From: Macrococcus equipercicus
GTDB lineage: Bacteria > Bacillota > Bacilli > Staphylococcales > Staphylococcaceae
Length of the DNA: 64,000 nucleotides
NCBI RefSeq assembly: GCF_004359525.2
Contig: NZ_SCWC02000004.1
Location: forward strand, 124,001 to 188,000
Reading direction: 5' to 3'
The translations under genes were made by a program, and so were the position numbers. The notes under the pieces were generated by a model. The model searched no databases. It was not told where the DNA came from and saw only the letters and a program-made list of their open reading frames with translations. Of the stretch, positions 35,210 through 47,261 are shown one piece after another. Within the stretch, counting starts at the first letter, position 1. Every line of letters begins with the position of its first letter.

Positions 35210-37291
35210 TTATTGACCTTTATTTTTCTTGATGATTTCTTCAGAAATTGATTTTGGAACTTCTTCGTAGTGATCGAATACCATTGAGTAAGTACCGCGA
35301 CCTTGTGTGTTAGAACGTAAGTTTGTAGCGTAACCAAACATTTCTGCAAGTGGCACGAACGCACGAACGACTTGAGCGTTACCACGCGCTTCCATACCTT
35401 CTACACGGCCACGACGGCTTGTTACGTCGCCCATAATATCGCCCATGTACTCTTCAGGCATAACGATTTCTACTTTCATGACTGGTTCAAGGATGATTGG
35501 GTCACATTTTTTAGCTGCTTCTTTAAGCGCTAAAGATGCTGCCACTTTGAAGGCCATCTCAGATGAATCGACATCATGGTAAGAACCGTCTACTAAACGT
35601 GCTTTAACATCGATTAATGGGTAGCCGGCTAATACACCGTTTTCCATTGAATCTTTAAGACCAGCTTCGACGGAAGGAATGTATTCACGAGGAACTACAC
35701 CACCGACGATAGCATTTTCGAATTCGAAACCTGCTCCCACTTCGTTCGGTTCGAACTCAATGTGAACGTCACCGTACTGACCACGACCACCTGATTGACG
35801 AGAGAATTTACCTTGAACGCGTGCAGCTGTTTTGAACGTTTCACGGTAAGATACCATTGGCGCCCCAACTGTACATTCAACTTTAAATTCACGTTTCATA
35901 CGGTCAACTAAAATGTCTAAGTGAAGCTCACCCATACCACCGATGATAACTTGTCCTGTTTCAGGATCAGTATGCGCGTGGAATGTTGGGTCTTCCTCCT
36001 GCAATTTAACAAGAGCGTTAGTCATTTTGTCCTGGTCAGCTTTAGACTTAGGTTCTACTGACAAGTGGATAACTGGCTCTGGGAATTCCATAGATTCAAG
36101 GATAACTTGAACTTTTTCATCACACAGTGTGTCACCTGTTGTCGTATCTTTAAGTCCTACTGCTGCTGCGATATCTCCAGCATATACTGTCGAGATCTCT
36201 TCACGTGAGTTAGCGTGCATCTGCAGGATACGTCCGACACGTTCACGTTTACCTTTCGTTGCATTCTGTACATAAGAACCAGAGTTCAATGTACCAGAGT
36301 ATACACGGAAGAATGTTAACTTACCAACGAATGGGTCAGTCATAACTTTGAACGCGAGTGCTGCGAATGGCGCAGAGTCATCAGGTTTAGCTACGATTGC
36401 TTCGTCTTCATCATCAGCCGTATGACCAACGATTGGTTTAACATCGAGTGGTGATGGTAAGTAGTCAATTGCTGCATCAAGCATTAATTGAACACCTTTG
36501 TTTTTGAAGGCAGTACCTGCTAAAACCGGGAAGAATTCAACGTCACAAGTCGCCTGACGGATAGCAGCTTTCAGTTCTTCAGCACTGATCTCTTCTCCAC
36601 CAAGGTATTTTTCCATTAATTCTTCGTTAAAGTCTGCAACTGCTTCGATTAACGCTTCACGTTTCGCCTGTGCATCTTCTAAAAATTCTTCAGGCACGTC
36701 AGTTACTTCGATGTCAGTTCCTAAGTCATTTGTATAAGTGTGAAGTTTCATTTCAACTAAATCAACGATTGCGTTGAATTCGTCTTCAGCACCGATAGGC
36801 ATTTGAATAGGATGAGCATTCGCTTGTAATCTGTCGTGTAAAGTTCCTACAGAATAGTCAAAGTCCGCACCAGTTTTATCCATCTTGTTGATGAATACGA
36901 TACGCGGTACACCGTATGTTGTCGCCTGACGCCATACAGTTTCTGTTTGTGGTTCTACACCTGATTGTGCATCAAGTACAGTAACAGCACCATCAAGTAC
37001 ACGCAGTGAACGTTCAACTTCAACTGTGAAGTCTACGTGTCCTGGTGTATCGATGATGTTGATACGGTGACCATGCCACTGTGCTGTTGTCGCAGCAGAA
37101 GTGATCGTGATACCACGTTCTTGTTCTTGCTCCATCCAGTCCATCTGTGAAGCACCTTCGTGCGTTTCACCGATCTTGTGGATACGGCCAGTATAATAAA
37201 GAATACGTTCAGTAGTCGTCGTTTTACCAGCATCGATGTGGGCCATGATACCGATATTACGAGTGTTCTTCAAAGAGAATTCTCTTGTCAT
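35210..37291 (-). CDS. fusA: Elongation factor G
   Basis: EF-G drives ribosomal translocation with GTP. The 693-residue protein opens with [20 protein letters not shown], followed by [12 protein letters not shown] (switch I), [15 protein letters not shown] (switch II) and [10 protein letters not shown]. Domain IV carries [14 protein letters not shown] and the C-terminus is complete. Residues around the fusidic acid pocket look like wild type, so resistance by fusA mutation is not suggested. The gene lies between rpsG and tuf in the usual order. Confidence 0.98.
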   Translation of the reverse strand: MTREFSLKNTRNIGIMAHIDAGKTTTTERILYYTGRIHKIGETHEGASQMDWMEQEQERGITITSAATTAQWHGHRINIIDTPGHVDFTVEVERSLRVLDGAVTVLDAQSGVEPQTETVWRQATTYGVPRIVFINKMDKTGADFDYSVGTLHDRLQANAHPIQMPIGAEDEFNAIVDLVEMKLHTYTNDLGTDIEVTDVPEEFLEDAQAKREALIEAVADFNEELMEKYLGGEEISAEELKAAIRQATCDVEFFPVLAGTAFKNKGVQLMLDAAIDYLPSPLDVKPIVGHTADDEDEAIVAKPDDSAPFAALAFKVMTDPFVGKLTFFRVYSGTLNSGSYVQNATKGKRERVGRILQMHANSREEISTVYAGDIAAAVGLKDTTTGDTLCDEKVQVILESMEFPEPVIHLSVEPKSKADQDKMTNALVKLQEEDPTFHAHTDPETGQVIIGGMGELHLDILVDRMKREFKVECTVGAPMVSYRETFKTAARVQGKFSRQSGGRGQYGDVHIEFEPNEVGAGFEFENAIVGGVVPREYIPSVEAGLKDSMENGVLAGYPLIDVKARLVDGSYHDVDSSEMAFKVAASLALKEAAKKCDPIILEPVMKVEIVMPEEYMGDIMGDVTSRRGRVEGMEARGNAQVVRAFVPLAEMFGYATNLRSNTQGRGTYSMVFDHYEEVPKSISEEIIKKNKGQ

Positions 37292-37384
37292 GGGTATTCT
37301 TTCTCCTTCCAGGAAATGGTTTATATTTAGAAAGATACCATAGGTACAGCAATAAATTGCAGATGCCTATGGTCAACTTTCATC

Positions 37385-37855
37385 TTACCAGCGGTAGTGA
37401 GCAAATGCTTTATTTGCTTCCGCCATTTTGTGTGTATCTTCACGCTTTTTAACAGCACCACCAGTGTTGTTAGCAGCATCAAGGATTTCATTAGCTAAAC
37501 GCTCTTCCATAGTTTTTTCACCACGAAGACGTGAGTAGTTAACTAACCAGCGTAATCCTAAAGTTGTACGACGCTCAGCGCGTACTTCTACAGGTACTTG
37601 GTAGTTAGAACCACCGACACGACGAGCTTTAACTTCTAATACAGGCATGATGTTGTTGATAGCTTCTTCGAAGACTTCCATCGCATCACGGCCTGAACGC
37701 TCTTGAACTAAGTCGAAAGCTGAATAAAGAATTTTTTGAGCAGTACCACGTTTACCATCAATCATAATTTTGTTGATTAATTTAGTAACCAATTTTGAAT
37801 TATGAATTGGATCCGGTAATACGTCTCTTTTTGCAACAGGTCCTTTACGAGGCAT
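37385..37855 (-). CDS. rpsG: 30S ribosomal protein S7
   Basis: S7 nucleates assembly of the 30S head. This 156-residue protein has the standard length and shows [16 protein letters not shown], the conserved [14 protein letters not shown] and [14 protein letters not shown], ending KAFAHYRW. It is in the str operon between rpsL and fusA. AGGAGG lies upstream of the start. Confidence 0.98.
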   Translation of the reverse strand: MPRKGPVAKRDVLPDPIHNSKLVTKLINKIMIDGKRGTAQKILYSAFDLVQERSGRDAMEVFEEAINNIMPVLEVKARRVGGSNYQVPVEVRAERRTTLGLRWLVNYSRLRGEKTMEERLANEILDAANNTGGAVKKREDTHKMAEANKAFAHYRW

Positions 37856-37934
37856 GAGTATATCCTCCTTCCACAGTATATTTGTTTGCTGTTTTAGTGT
37901 CTAGCGGGACAGTAATATTTACAGAAATGAAATA

Positions 37935-38354
37935 TTATTTTTTAGCTTTAGGGCGTTTTGCACCGTATAATGAACGGCTTTGCATACGACCGTCAACACC
38001 TGAAGTATCTAACGCACCACGAACGATATGGTAACGTACCCCTGGTAAATCTTTTACACGTCCACCACGAATAAGTACAACACTGTGTTCTTGTAAGTTG
38101 TGGCCGATACCAGGAATGTAAGCATTAACTTCGATATTATTTGATAAACGTACACGTGCATATTTACGTAACGCTGAGTTAGGTTTTTTAGGAGTCATAG
38201 TACCTACACGAGTACAAACACCACGTTTTTGTGGAGATGCAACATCTGTAGCTTTTTTCTTATGACTGTTGTAACCTTTGTTCAATGCAGGTGCAGTTGA
38301 TTTTTTAATTTTAGAAGTACGAGGCTTCTTAACTAATTGGTTAATAGTAGGCAT
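37935..38354 (-). CDS. rpsL: 30S ribosomal protein S12
   Basis: S12 monitors codon-anticodon pairing. The 139-residue protein has [20 protein letters not shown] and [14 protein letters not shown], with the lysines where streptomycin-resistance changes arise in the wild-type form. The C-terminus (KRPKAKK) is slightly longer than the 137 residues of S. aureus. AGGAGG precedes the ATG. It follows the L7Ae-like gene and begins the str operon. Confidence 0.98.
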   Translation of the reverse strand: MPTINQLVKKPRTSKIKKSTAPALNKGYNSHKKKATDVASPQKRGVCTRVGTMTPKKPNSALRKYARVRLSNNIEVNAYIPGIGHNLQEHSVVLIRGGRVKDLPGVRYHIVRGALDTSGVDGRMQSRSLYGAKRPKAKK

Positions 38355-38441
38355 TTTAATTGTCCTCCTCTCTGGTCTTTAATTCCACACATCCAGGTGG
38401 TTCATTTTTTGGATAAATAAAAATTTTGTAAGTTTAGCGGC

Positions 38442-38696
38442 TTACAAACCACTTTTCAAATGAGCTGCGACAGTCGCTCTCACTTGAATTCCAAATTCAC
38501 CGCCGAGCGATCTACTGGAATCACTATACGTTATTGGAAGTTGCTGCTCATGTGCCATTAACAGCACATCGGTTAATAAGTGGACTTGAACATCTTCAGC
38601 AATCACAAGTGACGCTGCACGGTGTTCCTTTAATGCCTTAAGCGTTTCCTTAAGACCCACTACATATTGATTAGAATGAACTTTTTCATTAGACAT
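38442..38696 (-). CDS. L7Ae-family K-turn-binding protein (YbxF-like)
   Basis: This 84-residue protein belongs to the L7Ae/L30e family found just upstream of rpsL in Firmicutes (YbxF), which binds kink-turn RNA. The pattern GLKETLKALKEHRAASLVIAED and the following HLLTDVLLMAHEQQLPITY gives the alpha-beta fold. I use the start at 38696 (MSNEKVHSNQ) because GGAGG is five bases upstream; two other ATGs just before it are too close. A strong promoter lies about 35 bases upstream, so this gene heads the str operon. Confidence 0.88.
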   Translation of the reverse strand: MSNEKVHSNQYVVGLKETLKALKEHRAASLVIAEDVQVHLLTDVLLMAHEQQLPITYSDSSRSLGGEFGIQVRATVAAHLKSGL

Positions 38697-38732
38697 CATA
38701 TCCTCCAAAGCGCTTCTGCATCAACCTTAATA

Positions 38733-38761
38733 ATTCTAACACCTATCATACTCACTGTCAA
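38733..38761 (-). promoter_or_regulatory. Promoter of the str operon
   Basis: TTGACA (38756-38761) and TAGAAT (38733-38738) on the minus strand are separated by 17 bases. This is near-consensus and sits between the rpoC terminator and the L7Ae-like gene. Confidence 0.85.
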
Positions 38762-38835
38762 CAATATATCTTGTATTAATCTCTGCATTTTAAACGGAAT
38801 TTCAACAGTGCTTTTAAGAGAAAATCATGCTATTA

Positions 38836-38866
38836 ATAAAAGAACGGATCCTATTAAGGATCCGTT
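38836..38866 (-). terminator. Terminator after rpoC
   Basis: The arms AACGGATCC and GGATCCGTT pair perfectly over nine bases with a six-base loop, followed on the minus strand by CTTTTATT. It is six bases past the rpoC stop. Confidence 0.9.
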
Positions 38867-38871
38867 AATTA

Positions 38872-41800
38872 TTATTCTGTGACGAATGCTTCTTCCGGTT
38901 CAAATTCAGGAGTTCCTTTTTCGTATTTCACGCCAGAGTAGCGTCTCATACCTGTACCCGCTGGAATTAATTTACCGATGATAACATTCTCTTTAAGACC
39001 AAGTAAGTCATCACGTTTACCTTTAATTGCTGCATCTGTTAACACACGAGTTGTTTCCTGGAATGACGCTGCTGACAAGAAACTTTCTGTTTCAAGTGAT
39101 GCTTTTGTAATACCAAGCAGCACTGGTTTAGCAGTTGCAGGGCGTTTTCTGTTTTTGAAGACATCGCGGTTGGCATCTGTAAATACGTGAATATCGACTA
39201 ATGCGCCTGGTAACAAGTTCGTATCGCCTGCTTCGATGATGCGGACTTTACGTAACATTTGACGTACCATGACCTCAACGTGCTTATCTGAGATTTCTAC
39301 CCCCTGCATACGGTAAACTTTCTGTACTTCTTTCAGTAAGTAGCTTTGTGTCGCATTCAGACCAGCGACTGCAAGCAGTTCTTTCGGCTCGATAGAACCT
39401 TCAGTCATGACTTCACCACGGCTGACTTTTGTGCCCACTTCTACTTTAAGTCTTGCTGTTGCAGGTGCAAGGTACGGACGTACTTCATTCTCGCCTTTAA
39501 CTTTGATTTCCTGCATGCGGTCTTTCACGATATTGATCTCAATGACTTCACCATTGATTTCAGAAATGATCGCCTGACCTTTTGGATTACGCGCTTCGAA
39601 TAACTCCTGAATACGCGGTAAACCTTGTGTAATATCGGCACCGGCTACCCCGCCTGTATGGAATGTACGCATTGTAAGCTGTGTACCTGGTTCACCGATA
39701 GATTGTGCAGCGATTGTTCCGACTGCTTCACCGACTTCAACTTTTTCACCTGTTGCAAGGTTTTTACCGTAACATTTCTCACAGACACCGTGACGTGTGT
39801 TACAAGTAAATGCTGAACGGATATGCATCTCTTCAATGCCTGCATCGACGATATTTTTAGCGATTTCAGCAGTGATCAGTTCGTTTACACTCACTAATAC
39901 TTCTTTTGTTTCAGGATGACGCACTGTCTCGCGGGAGTAACGACCTTCAAGACGTTCAATGAACGGTTCAATCAACTCTGAACCTTCTTTAATAGCAGAT
40001 ACCGGTAAACCTCTATCTGTGCCGCAGTCAGCTTCGCGGACGATAACATCCTGTGCCACGTCAACAAGACGACGTGTCAAGTAACCTGAGTCAGCTGTTT
40101 TCAGTGCTGTATCGGCAAGACCTTTACGCGCACCGTGAGTAGAGATGAAGTATTCAAGTACTGTCAGACCTTCACGGAATGAAGATTTGATCGGTAACTC
40201 GATAATCCGGCCGGCCGGGTTGGCCATCAGCCCACGCATACCCGCAAGCTGCGTGAAGTTAGAGGCGTTACCACGGGCACCTGAGTCACTCATCATGAAG
40301 ATCGGGTTAAGATTATCAAGGGAGTTCATCAGTTTCGCCTGGATTTCGTCTTTCGCTTTCGTCCAGATATCGATAACTGCAGCGTAACGTTCACTTTCAG
40401 TGATCAGACCACGTGTGAACTGTTTCGTCACTTTATCGACTTTCTCTTCAGCAAGGCCGATGATTTCCTGTTTGTCAGGTAATACGACGATATCAGATAC
40501 ACCTACTGTAATACCTGCACGTGAAGAGTATTTGAAACCTAAGTCTTTCATTCTATCCAGCATCGTTGATGTATCTGTGAAGTGGAACTTGTTGAATACT
40601 TCAGCGATAACCTGCCCGAGGAATTTCTTGTTGAATGGTTTGACAAGTGGTGTTGACTCCAAGTATTCAAGCAGTCCATGTTCTGATAAATCAGTTGCAT
40701 TGATGAAGTACTGCTCAGGTGTTTTCTCTTCAAGGTTGGATAATGTCGGTTCATTGATGTACGGGAATGATTCCGGCATGATTTCATTGAAGATGACTTT
40801 ACCTACTGTTGTGACAAGCAGCTTATTGTTTTGTTCTTCTGTGAATGTCGGGTTACTAAATGAACTTGCTCTTACTGCAATACGTGAGTGCAGGTGAACA
40901 TAGCCGTTAGTGTAAGCCATAATGACTTCACTCGCATCTTTGAAGATCTTACCTTCTCCGATAGAACCTTTACGCTCAAGCGTCAAGTAGTAGTTACCAA
41001 GTACCATATCCTGAGAAGGTGTAACAACTGGTTTACCATCTTTCGGGTTCAGGATGTTCTGTGCTGCAAGCATCAGCATACGCGCTTCAGCCTGTGCTTC
41101 TTTAGACAGCGGTACGTGAACGGCCATCTGGTCACCATCAAAATCGGCGTTGTAAGCAGTTGTTACAAGCGGATGAAGACGGATCGCACGTCCTTCAACA
41201 AGTGTTGGTTCAAAAGCCTGGATACCTAATCTGTGAAGTGTCGGTGCACGGTTTAACAGAACAGGATGTTCACGGATAACGTCTTCTAGTACGTCCCATA
41301 CTTCTGCATCCATACGTTCGATTTTACCTTTAGCGTTTTTGATGTTTGTTGCGATTTCACGTTCAACGAGTTCTTTCATGACGAACGGCTTGAATAATTC
41401 AAGTGCCATTTCTTTCGGCAGACCACATTGATACATTTTAAGGTTAGGACCTACGACGATAACTGAACGACCAGAGTAGTCGACACGTTTACCAAGTAAG
41501 TTCTGACGGAAACGACCTTGCTTACCTTTTAACATGTGTGACAGTGATTTAAGTGGACGGTTACCTGGTCCAGTGACCGGACGGCCGCGACGACCATTGT
41601 CAATCAATGCGTCAACTGCTTCTTGTAACATACGCTTTTCATTTTGCACGATGATACCAGGAGCGCCTAAATCAAGAAGACGTTTCAGGCGGTTGTTACG
41701 GTTGATGACACGACGGTATAAGTCGTTTAAGTCACTTGTCGCAAAACGGCCACCATCTAATTGAACCATCGGACGGATTTCCGGCGGGATAATCGGCAGC

Positions 41801-42489
41801 ACATCTAAGATCATCCATGATGGATCATTACCTGAATTACGGAATGATTCAACCACTTCAAGACGTTTGATTGCTCTAGTTAAACGCTGACCAGTTGCTG
41901 ATTCTAATTCTTCACGCAGCATTTTGAGTTCCGCATCAAGATCGATAGATGTCAATAAATCTTTGATTGCTTCTGCTCCCATCTTCGCAGTGAACTGACC
42001 AGGGAACTTGTCGTAATACTCACGGTATTCACGTTCAGATAACAATGATTTCTTCTCAAGACCAGTCGGACCTGGGTCTACGACAACATAAGATGCGAAG
42101 TAGATGACTTCTTCAAGAGAACGAGGAGAGATATCAAGTAATAAGCCCATACGGCTTGGAATGCCTTTAAAGTACCAAATATGAGAAACAGGTGCTGCAA
42201 GTTCGATGTGACCCATACGTTCACGACGTACTTTAGATTTAGTAACCTCTACGCCACAACGGTCACAGACCATCCCTTTATATCTGACACGTTTATATTT
42301 ACCACAGCTACATTCCCAGTCTTTTGTCGGACCGAAAATCTTCTCACAGAATAAACCATCTCTTTCAGGTTTTAATGTACGGTAGTTAATTGTTTCCGGC
42401 TTTTTAACTTCACCAAAACTCCATGAACGGATTTTTTCAGGTGAAGCGAGACCTATCTTCATGTAATGAAAGTTATTTACATCAATCAA
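38872..42489 (-). CDS. rpoC: RNA polymerase subunit beta'
   Basis: The 1205-residue beta' subunit shows the zinc-binding [20 protein letters not shown] near residue 60, the active-site [12 protein letters not shown] near residue 447 that holds the catalytic magnesium, and the second zinc site [13 protein letters not shown] near residue 885. The trigger loop region [18 protein letters not shown] is intact. It follows rpoB after an unusually long gap of 357 bases. The C-terminus ends in an acidic EPEEAFVTE tail. Confidence 0.98.
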   Translation of the reverse strand: MIDVNNFHYMKIGLASPEKIRSWSFGEVKKPETINYRTLKPERDGLFCEKIFGPTKDWECSCGKYKRVRYKGMVCDRCGVEVTKSKVRRERMGHIELAAPVSHIWYFKGIPSRMGLLLDISPRSLEEVIYFASYVVVDPGPTGLEKKSLLSEREYREYYDKFPGQFTAKMGAEAIKDLLTSIDLDAELKMLREELESATGQRLTRAIKRLEVVESFRNSGNDPSWMILDVLPIIPPEIRPMVQLDGGRFATSDLNDLYRRVINRNNRLKRLLDLGAPGIIVQNEKRMLQEAVDALIDNGRRGRPVTGPGNRPLKSLSHMLKGKQGRFRQNLLGKRVDYSGRSVIVVGPNLKMYQCGLPKEMALELFKPFVMKELVEREIATNIKNAKGKIERMDAEVWDVLEDVIREHPVLLNRAPTLHRLGIQAFEPTLVEGRAIRLHPLVTTAYNADFDGDQMAVHVPLSKEAQAEARMLMLAAQNILNPKDGKPVVTPSQDMVLGNYYLTLERKGSIGEGKIFKDASEVIMAYTNGYVHLHSRIAVRASSFSNPTFTEEQNNKLLVTTVGKVIFNEIMPESFPYINEPTLSNLEEKTPEQYFINATDLSEHGLLEYLESTPLVKPFNKKFLGQVIAEVFNKFHFTDTSTMLDRMKDLGFKYSSRAGITVGVSDIVVLPDKQEIIGLAEEKVDKVTKQFTRGLITESERYAAVIDIWTKAKDEIQAKLMNSLDNLNPIFMMSDSGARGNASNFTQLAGMRGLMANPAGRIIELPIKSSFREGLTVLEYFISTHGARKGLADTALKTADSGYLTRRLVDVAQDVIVREADCGTDRGLPVSAIKEGSELIEPFIERLEGRYSRETVRHPETKEVLVSVNELITAEIAKNIVDAGIEEMHIRSAFTCNTRHGVCEKCYGKNLATGEKVEVGEAVGTIAAQSIGEPGTQLTMRTFHTGGVAGADITQGLPRIQELFEARNPKGQAIISEINGEVIEINIVKDRMQEIKVKGENEVRPYLAPATARLKVEVGTKVSRGEVMTEGSIEPKELLAVAGLNATQSYLLKEVQKVYRMQGVEISDKHVEVMVRQMLRKVRIIEAGDTNLLPGALVDIHVFTDANRDVFKNRKRPATAKPVLLGITKASLETESFLSAASFQETTRVLTDAAIKGKRDDLLGLKENVIIGKLIPAGTGMRRYSGVKYEKGTPEFEPEEAFVTE

Positions 42490-42603
42490 AGCCCTACCTC
42501 CTCAAGTTTTATATTAATCAAGCGAATGAGTATTTAACACCATCTGACAACAGTTGATTTTATAATCTTCAAGCTTAACTGTTAAATATATCATCACCAA
42601 TTA

Positions 42604-42635
42604 TTACTGGTTGATGCTTAGGCATCAGCCAGTAA
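42604..42635. repeat. Long foldback in the rpoB-rpoC gap
   Basis: A 14-bp stem (TTACTGGTTGATGC with GCATCAGCCAGTAA, one G-U position) closed by a four-base loop. No T-run follows on the minus strand, so it is not a simple terminator; it may be an RNase III-type processing site. Confidence 0.7.
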
Positions 42636-42689
42636 CAATCTCGATGCAAAGTTTGCTATTATTCAAACTAAAATTCTAGTGACGAATTG

Positions 42690-42785
42690 TCTGCTTTGGC
42701 GACTCCTGCGGAAAAACGAAACAAGCGAGACTACAGGCTCGCGTTTCGTCCGCGGAAAGCGTCCAAGGCTTAACAAGTCGTAAGA
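42690..42785. repeat. Large palindromic element in the rpoB-rpoC gap
   Basis: Nested inverted repeats: an inner stem ACGAAAC-GCGAG/CTCGC-GTTTCGT around 42714-42749, then TCCTGCGGA/TCCGCGGA, CTTTGG/CCAAGG and outer ACGAATTGT/ACAAGTCGT. The whole forms one long structured hairpin of about 95 bases. From memory it resembles the intergenic palindromic elements widespread in Bacillaceae (cores like GACTCCTGCGG and CCGCGGAAAGCG). It is more GC-rich than the rest of the gap. Confidence 0.8.
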
Positions 42786-42846
42786 ATAGTTGTCAGAAAT
42801 AGTAATACTCAAGCTGTTCTAATGCTCATTTCTCGTCAGACAGTTA

Positions 42847-45800
42847 TTATTCAGTGATTTCAGCCTGCTGCTGGCGGTCAAGCGTGATTTTGTTGTCGAT
42901 GAAGTCATCATCTTCAAGATCGCGCATTTCGATTTCTTCGTCTTTGTTGTCCATCACTTTGACATCCAGCCCTAAACTTTGCAGTTCTTTCATCAATACG
43001 CGGAATGATTCAGGAACACCTGGTTTAGGAATGTTTTCACCTTTGACGATTGCTTCGTATGTTTTCACACGGCCGACCGTATCATCTGATTTGTACGTCA
43101 GAATTTCCTGTAATGTGTAGGCAGCACCGTATGCTTCAAGTGCCCATACTTCCATCTCACCGAAACGTTGTCCACCGAACTGGGCTTTACCACCAAGCGG
43201 CTGCTGTGTCACTAATGAGTAAGGACCTGTTGAACGTGCGTGAAGTTTATCATCGACCATGTGCGCAAGTTTCAGCATGTACATGACACCGACAGATACA
43301 CGGTTATCGAATGGTTCACCAGTACGACCGTCATAAAGGACAGTTTTACCGTCACGAGCCATACCCGCTTCTTCAATCGTTGACCAGACATCTTCATCGC
43401 TCGCACCATCAAATACTGGAGAAGCAACGTGCAGGCCTAAGTTTTTCGCCGCCATACCTAAGTGCAGCTCAAGAACCTGACCGATGTTCATCCGTGATGG
43501 TACACCCAGTGGGTTTAACATGATGTCAATCGGTGTACCGTCAGGCATGAACGGCATATCTTCTTCCGGTAAAATACGTGAGATAACACCTTTGTTACCG
43601 TGACGACCACACATTTTGTCGCCGACGTGAATTTTACGTTTCTGGACGATGTAGACGCGTACTAACTGATTGACACCAGGAGACAGTTCATCGCCGTCTT
43701 CACGGTTGAAGACTTTAACATCAAGAACGATACCGCCTGCACCGTGAGGCACACGCAGTGATGTATCGCGGACTTCACGTGCTTTTTCACCGAAGATTGC
43801 ATGTAACAGACGCTCTTCAGCTGTCAGTTCCGTTACCCCTTTAGGCGTCACTTTACCGACTAAAATATCGCCGTCTTTAACTTCTGCACCGACGTAAATA
43901 ATACCGCGGTCGTCCAAGTTTTTAAGTGCGTTATCAGACACATTCGGGATATCACGTGTAATTTCTTCAGGTCCGAGTTTAGTGTCACGTGCTTCTGATT
44001 CATATTCTTCAATATGGATAGAAGTATAGACGTCATCTTTCACAAGACGTTCACTCATAATAACCGCATCCTCGTAGTTATAACCATCCCAAGTCATGAA
44101 GCCGACAACAACGTTACGGCCAAGTGCCATCTCACCAAGTTCCATCGAAGGACCATCAGCTAAGATTTCACCTTTTGTCACGACATCACCTACAGCGATG
44201 ATCGGACGCTGGTTGTAACATGTACCTGAGTTAGAACGAGCAAATTTAGATAATTTGTAAGTATCTAAATCTGTTTCAATTTCTTTGCCGTTTTCTTCAA
44301 TGATACGGCGTACTTTAATTTGACGTGCTTCAACATGTTCCACGCGTCCTTTGTATTTCGCAACGACAGCGGCACCTGAGTCACGGGCAGCGACGTGTTC
44401 CATACCTGTACCAACAAATGGTGCTTCAGGAATCATCAGCGGCACTGCTTGACGCTGCATGTTCGCACCCATCAATGCACGGTTGGAGTCATCGTTCTCT
44501 AAGAACGGGATACAAGCCGTCGCAGCAGATACAACCTGCTTCGGTGATACGTCCATGTAGTCCATACGTTCGCGGGCCATTGTTGTATTGTCACCACGGA
44601 AACGGCAGACAATCTCGTCATCAATGAAAGCACCGTTGTCATCAAGACGGGCATTCGCCTGAGCAACAACGTAAGCATCTTCTTCATCTGCTGTTAAGTA
44701 GTCGATCTGTGATGTTACTTGATTTGTTTCAGGGTCGACTTTACGGTACGGTGTCTCGATGAAACCAAACTCATTCACACGTGCATAGCTTGATAATGAG
44801 TTGATCAAACCGATGTTCGGCCCCTCTGGTGTTTCGATCGGACACATACGGCCATAGTGAGAGTAGTGAACGTCACGTACTTCCATGCCGGCACGCTCAC
44901 GCGTTAAACCACCGGGTCCTAATGCAGACAGACGGCGTTTATGTGTCAGCTCGGCTAATGGGTTCGCCTGGTCCATGAATTGTGATAACTGCGAGCTGCC
45001 AAAGAATTCTTTAGTAGATGCAATCACTGGACGGATATTGATTAACTGCTGCGGCGTGATAGATTCAGTGTCCTGAATACTCATACGTTCGCGTACAACA
45101 CGTTCCATACGAGACAGACCAATCCGGAACTGGTTCTGTAATAATTCACCGACTGAACGCAGACGACGGTTACCTAAGTGGTCGATGTCATCTGTATCAC
45201 CGACACCATGCAGTAAGTTGAAGAAGTAGCTGATAGAAGCAACGATGTCAGCTGGTGTAATACATTTCACTTCGTCATCCGGGAATGCATTACCGATAAC
45301 TGTTGTTGTGCGTTTTTCTTCATCACCAGGGATGTAGACTTTCACTGACTGGATTTCTACAGGCTCATCTAATAAACCGTTCTCCAAATCATACACTTTG
45401 CGGTTTGCGTTATTTTCAAGAACTTCCATAATGTTGTCAAGGTTACGGCGGTCAAGAACAGTGCCTTCCTCAGCAACGATTTCACCAGTTTCAACATCAA
45501 CAATCGGCTCAGCGAGTGTCTGATTGAACAGACGGTGTTTTAAATGAAGTTTTTTATTCATTTTATAACGACCGACGCTTGCTAAGTCATAGCGTTTTGG
45601 GTCGAAGAAACGAGAATATAACAGGCTTCTTGCGTTGTCCACTGTTGGTGGCTCGCCTGGGCGTAAACGCTCGTATATTTCAAGCAATGCTGTTTCTACT
45701 GAATCTGTGTTGTCTTTATCTAATGCATTACGCAAGTATTCACTCTCACCTAATAAATCAACGATTTCCTGATCAGATGAGAAACCAAGCGCACGTAACA

Positions 45801-46392
45801 ATACCGTAATCGGTAATTTACGCGTACGGTCAATACGAACAAATACAACGTCTTTCGCGTCTGTTTCATATTCCAGCCAAGCACCACGGTTAGGGATAAC
45901 TGTTGCACCAAAACTTACTTTACCGTTCTTATCAACTTTGTCATTGAAGTAGACGGACGGTGAGCGCACTAATTGAGAAACGATAACACGTTCTGCACCA
46001 TTAATCACGAAAGTACCAGTGTCTGTCATAATCGGGAAATCTCCCATGAAGACTTCCTGTTCTTTCACTTCACCAGTTTCCTTGATGATCAGTCGGACTT
46101 TTACACGGAGTGGCTTAGAGTAAGTAGCATCATGATTTTTGGCTTCATCTAAATCATACTTTGGTTCACCCAATTTATAATCGACGAATTCTAAAGAAAG
46201 ATTACCTGTGAAGTCTTCGATTGGAGAAATGTCGCGGAACATTTCAAGAAGGCCTTCTTTCAGGAACCATTCATAAGATTTTGTTTGAATCTCAATTAAG
46301 TTTGGTAGTTCTAAAATTTCGGAGATACGCGCGTAACTTCTACGTTTGCGGTGTCGTCCATACTGGATAAGTTGACCTGTCAACAGATTCAC
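42847..46392 (-). CDS. rpoB: RNA polymerase subunit beta
   Basis: The 1181-residue beta subunit. The rifampicin region reads [20 protein letters not shown] and then [10 protein letters not shown] near residue 480, the wild-type form. [18 protein letters not shown]-like and [18 protein letters not shown] segments near the C-terminus are standard. A near-consensus promoter (46550-46578) lies about 160 bases upstream. rpoC follows after the unusually long gap described separately. GAGGGG precedes the start codon at 46392. Confidence 0.98.
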   Translation of the reverse strand: MNLLTGQLIQYGRHRKRRSYARISEILELPNLIEIQTKSYEWFLKEGLLEMFRDISPIEDFTGNLSLEFVDYKLGEPKYDLDEAKNHDATYSKPLRVKVRLIIKETGEVKEQEVFMGDFPIMTDTGTFVINGAERVIVSQLVRSPSVYFNDKVDKNGKVSFGATVIPNRGAWLEYETDAKDVVFVRIDRTRKLPITVLLRALGFSSDQEIVDLLGESEYLRNALDKDNTDSVETALLEIYERLRPGEPPTVDNARSLLYSRFFDPKRYDLASVGRYKMNKKLHLKHRLFNQTLAEPIVDVETGEIVAEEGTVLDRRNLDNIMEVLENNANRKVYDLENGLLDEPVEIQSVKVYIPGDEEKRTTTVIGNAFPDDEVKCITPADIVASISYFFNLLHGVGDTDDIDHLGNRRLRSVGELLQNQFRIGLSRMERVVRERMSIQDTESITPQQLINIRPVIASTKEFFGSSQLSQFMDQANPLAELTHKRRLSALGPGGLTRERAGMEVRDVHYSHYGRMCPIETPEGPNIGLINSLSSYARVNEFGFIETPYRKVDPETNQVTSQIDYLTADEEDAYVVAQANARLDDNGAFIDDEIVCRFRGDNTTMARERMDYMDVSPKQVVSAATACIPFLENDDSNRALMGANMQRQAVPLMIPEAPFVGTGMEHVAARDSGAAVVAKYKGRVEHVEARQIKVRRIIEENGKEIETDLDTYKLSKFARSNSGTCYNQRPIIAVGDVVTKGEILADGPSMELGEMALGRNVVVGFMTWDGYNYEDAVIMSERLVKDDVYTSIHIEEYESEARDTKLGPEEITRDIPNVSDNALKNLDDRGIIYVGAEVKDGDILVGKVTPKGVTELTAEERLLHAIFGEKAREVRDTSLRVPHGAGGIVLDVKVFNREDGDELSPGVNQLVRVYIVQKRKIHVGDKMCGRHGNKGVISRILPEEDMPFMPDGTPIDIMLNPLGVPSRMNIGQVLELHLGMAAKNLGLHVASPVFDGASDEDVWSTIEEAGMARDGKTVLYDGRTGEPFDNRVSVGVMYMLKLAHMVDDKLHARSTGPYSLVTQQPLGGKAQFGGQRFGEMEVWALEAYGAAYTLQEILTYKSDDTVGRVKTYEAIVKGENIPKPGVPESFRVLMKELQSLGLDVKVMDNKDEEIEMRDLEDDDFIDNKITLDRQQQAEITE

Positions 46393-46439
46393 CCCTCAAA
46401 AATTGTGGTTACCTTACTCTCCGGCAGACATAAGACAAA

Positions 46440-46491
46440 AAGAAAACGGAATCTAAATAAACCCCATTTTCGTTTGTTTTCGACTTAGTTC
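46440..46491 (-). other. Foldback in the rpoB leader
   Basis: On the minus strand GAAAACAAACGAAAA and TTCCGTTTTC can pair imperfectly, followed by CTTTTTG. It lies between the rpoB promoter and the gene and could act as an attenuator. The pairing is weak, so this is tentative. Confidence 0.35.
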
Positions 46492-46549
46492 TGCCAAATA
46501 TGAGCTAGAAAAGTACACACTTATTGAATTTAAATTTTTACATTCTATT

Positions 46550-46578
46550 ACTATAACAGACTGCCTTTATAAGGTCAA
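46550..46578 (-). promoter_or_regulatory. Promoter of rpoBC
   Basis: TTGACC (46573-46578) and TATAGT (46550-46555) on the minus strand, 17 bases apart. It overlaps the end of the upstream methyltransferase gene and leaves a leader of about 150 bases before rpoB. Confidence 0.8.
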
Positions 46579-47174
46579 CCTTTTACACTCTTTAAAATAT
46601 AATAGCCTTTGTCTTTTGTCACAATTTCTACATTTCCGAATAGCTGCTGCAGGCGTTTCTTTGCAGACGGCATACCCTGCTTTTTCTGAATGACGACAAA
46701 TAGCGCGCCGCCTCCATCAAGAAACTCATAGCTTTGATCCAGAATTTTTGATACGACATCTTTCCCTGCACGGATCGGCGGGTTAGTCAGTATCGCATCA
46801 AATGTGCCTGCTACTGAATCGAGCGCATCACTTTTATAAATACGTGTATTATCAATATCGTTATTCTTCTTATTTTCTTCTGCCAGGCTAAGCGCACGGG
46901 CATTGACATCAATCATATCGACCAGGCTCTCCTGACGCACTTTAGCAACCATCAGCCCGATCGGACCATAGCCACAGCCGACATCAAGAATGCGCGGATA
47001 ACTGCCCGCATCCTTAAGAAACGCTTTGACCAGAACGTCCGATCCATAATCAATGCCGCCTTTTGAGAAGACACCGCTATCCGTCTTCAGCTCAAGACTG
47101 TAAGATTCATAACGGTAAGTGAACATGGACGGATTTGACTCAACATCCTGTTCCTCACTATAATAATGACTCAT
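46575..47174 (-). CDS. RsmC-like class I methyltransferase (YbxB)
   Basis: This 199-residue SAM-dependent methyltransferase has the SAM motif ILDVGCGYGPIGLMVAK near residue 55, the acidic loop VDMIDVNARALSLA, and the catalytic motif ILTNPPIRAG near residue 120, typical of N6/N2 base methyltransferases of rRNA. In Bacillus the same gene (ybxB) lies between rplL and rpoB. Related RsmC methylates 16S rRNA G1207; target here is inferred. The start at 47174 has GGAGG six bases upstream; the longer frame overlaps the rplL terminator. Confidence 0.88.
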   Translation of the reverse strand: MSHYYSEEQDVESNPSMFTYRYESYSLELKTDSGVFSKGGIDYGSDVLVKAFLKDAGSYPRILDVGCGYGPIGLMVAKVRQESLVDMIDVNARALSLAEENKKNNDIDNTRIYKSDALDSVAGTFDAILTNPPIRAGKDVVSKILDQSYEFLDGGGALFVVIQKKQGMPSAKKRLQQLFGNVEIVTKDKGYYILKSVKG

Positions 47175-47208
47175 CATTGACCTCCAGTGCAGGTGAAAAT
47201 TATAAAGT

Positions 47209-47243
47209 ATAAAAAGAAAACCCGTTATCAATAATAACGGGTT
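47209..47243 (-). terminator. Terminator after rplL
   Basis: A perfect 10-bp stem (47219-47228 with 47234-47243, arm AACCCGTTAT) followed on the minus strand by TTTTCTTTTT. It lies 19 bases past the rplL stop and ahead of the ybxB-like gene, so it partly isolates rplJL from rpoBC. Confidence 0.9.
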
Positions 47244-47261
47244 TTTAATGGAAGTGACAAA

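Noticed and set aside
43050-43523. Several open frames opposite rpoB and rpoC
   Set aside because: They are shadows of highly biased ribosomal and polymerase genes, without ribosome sites or family motifs.
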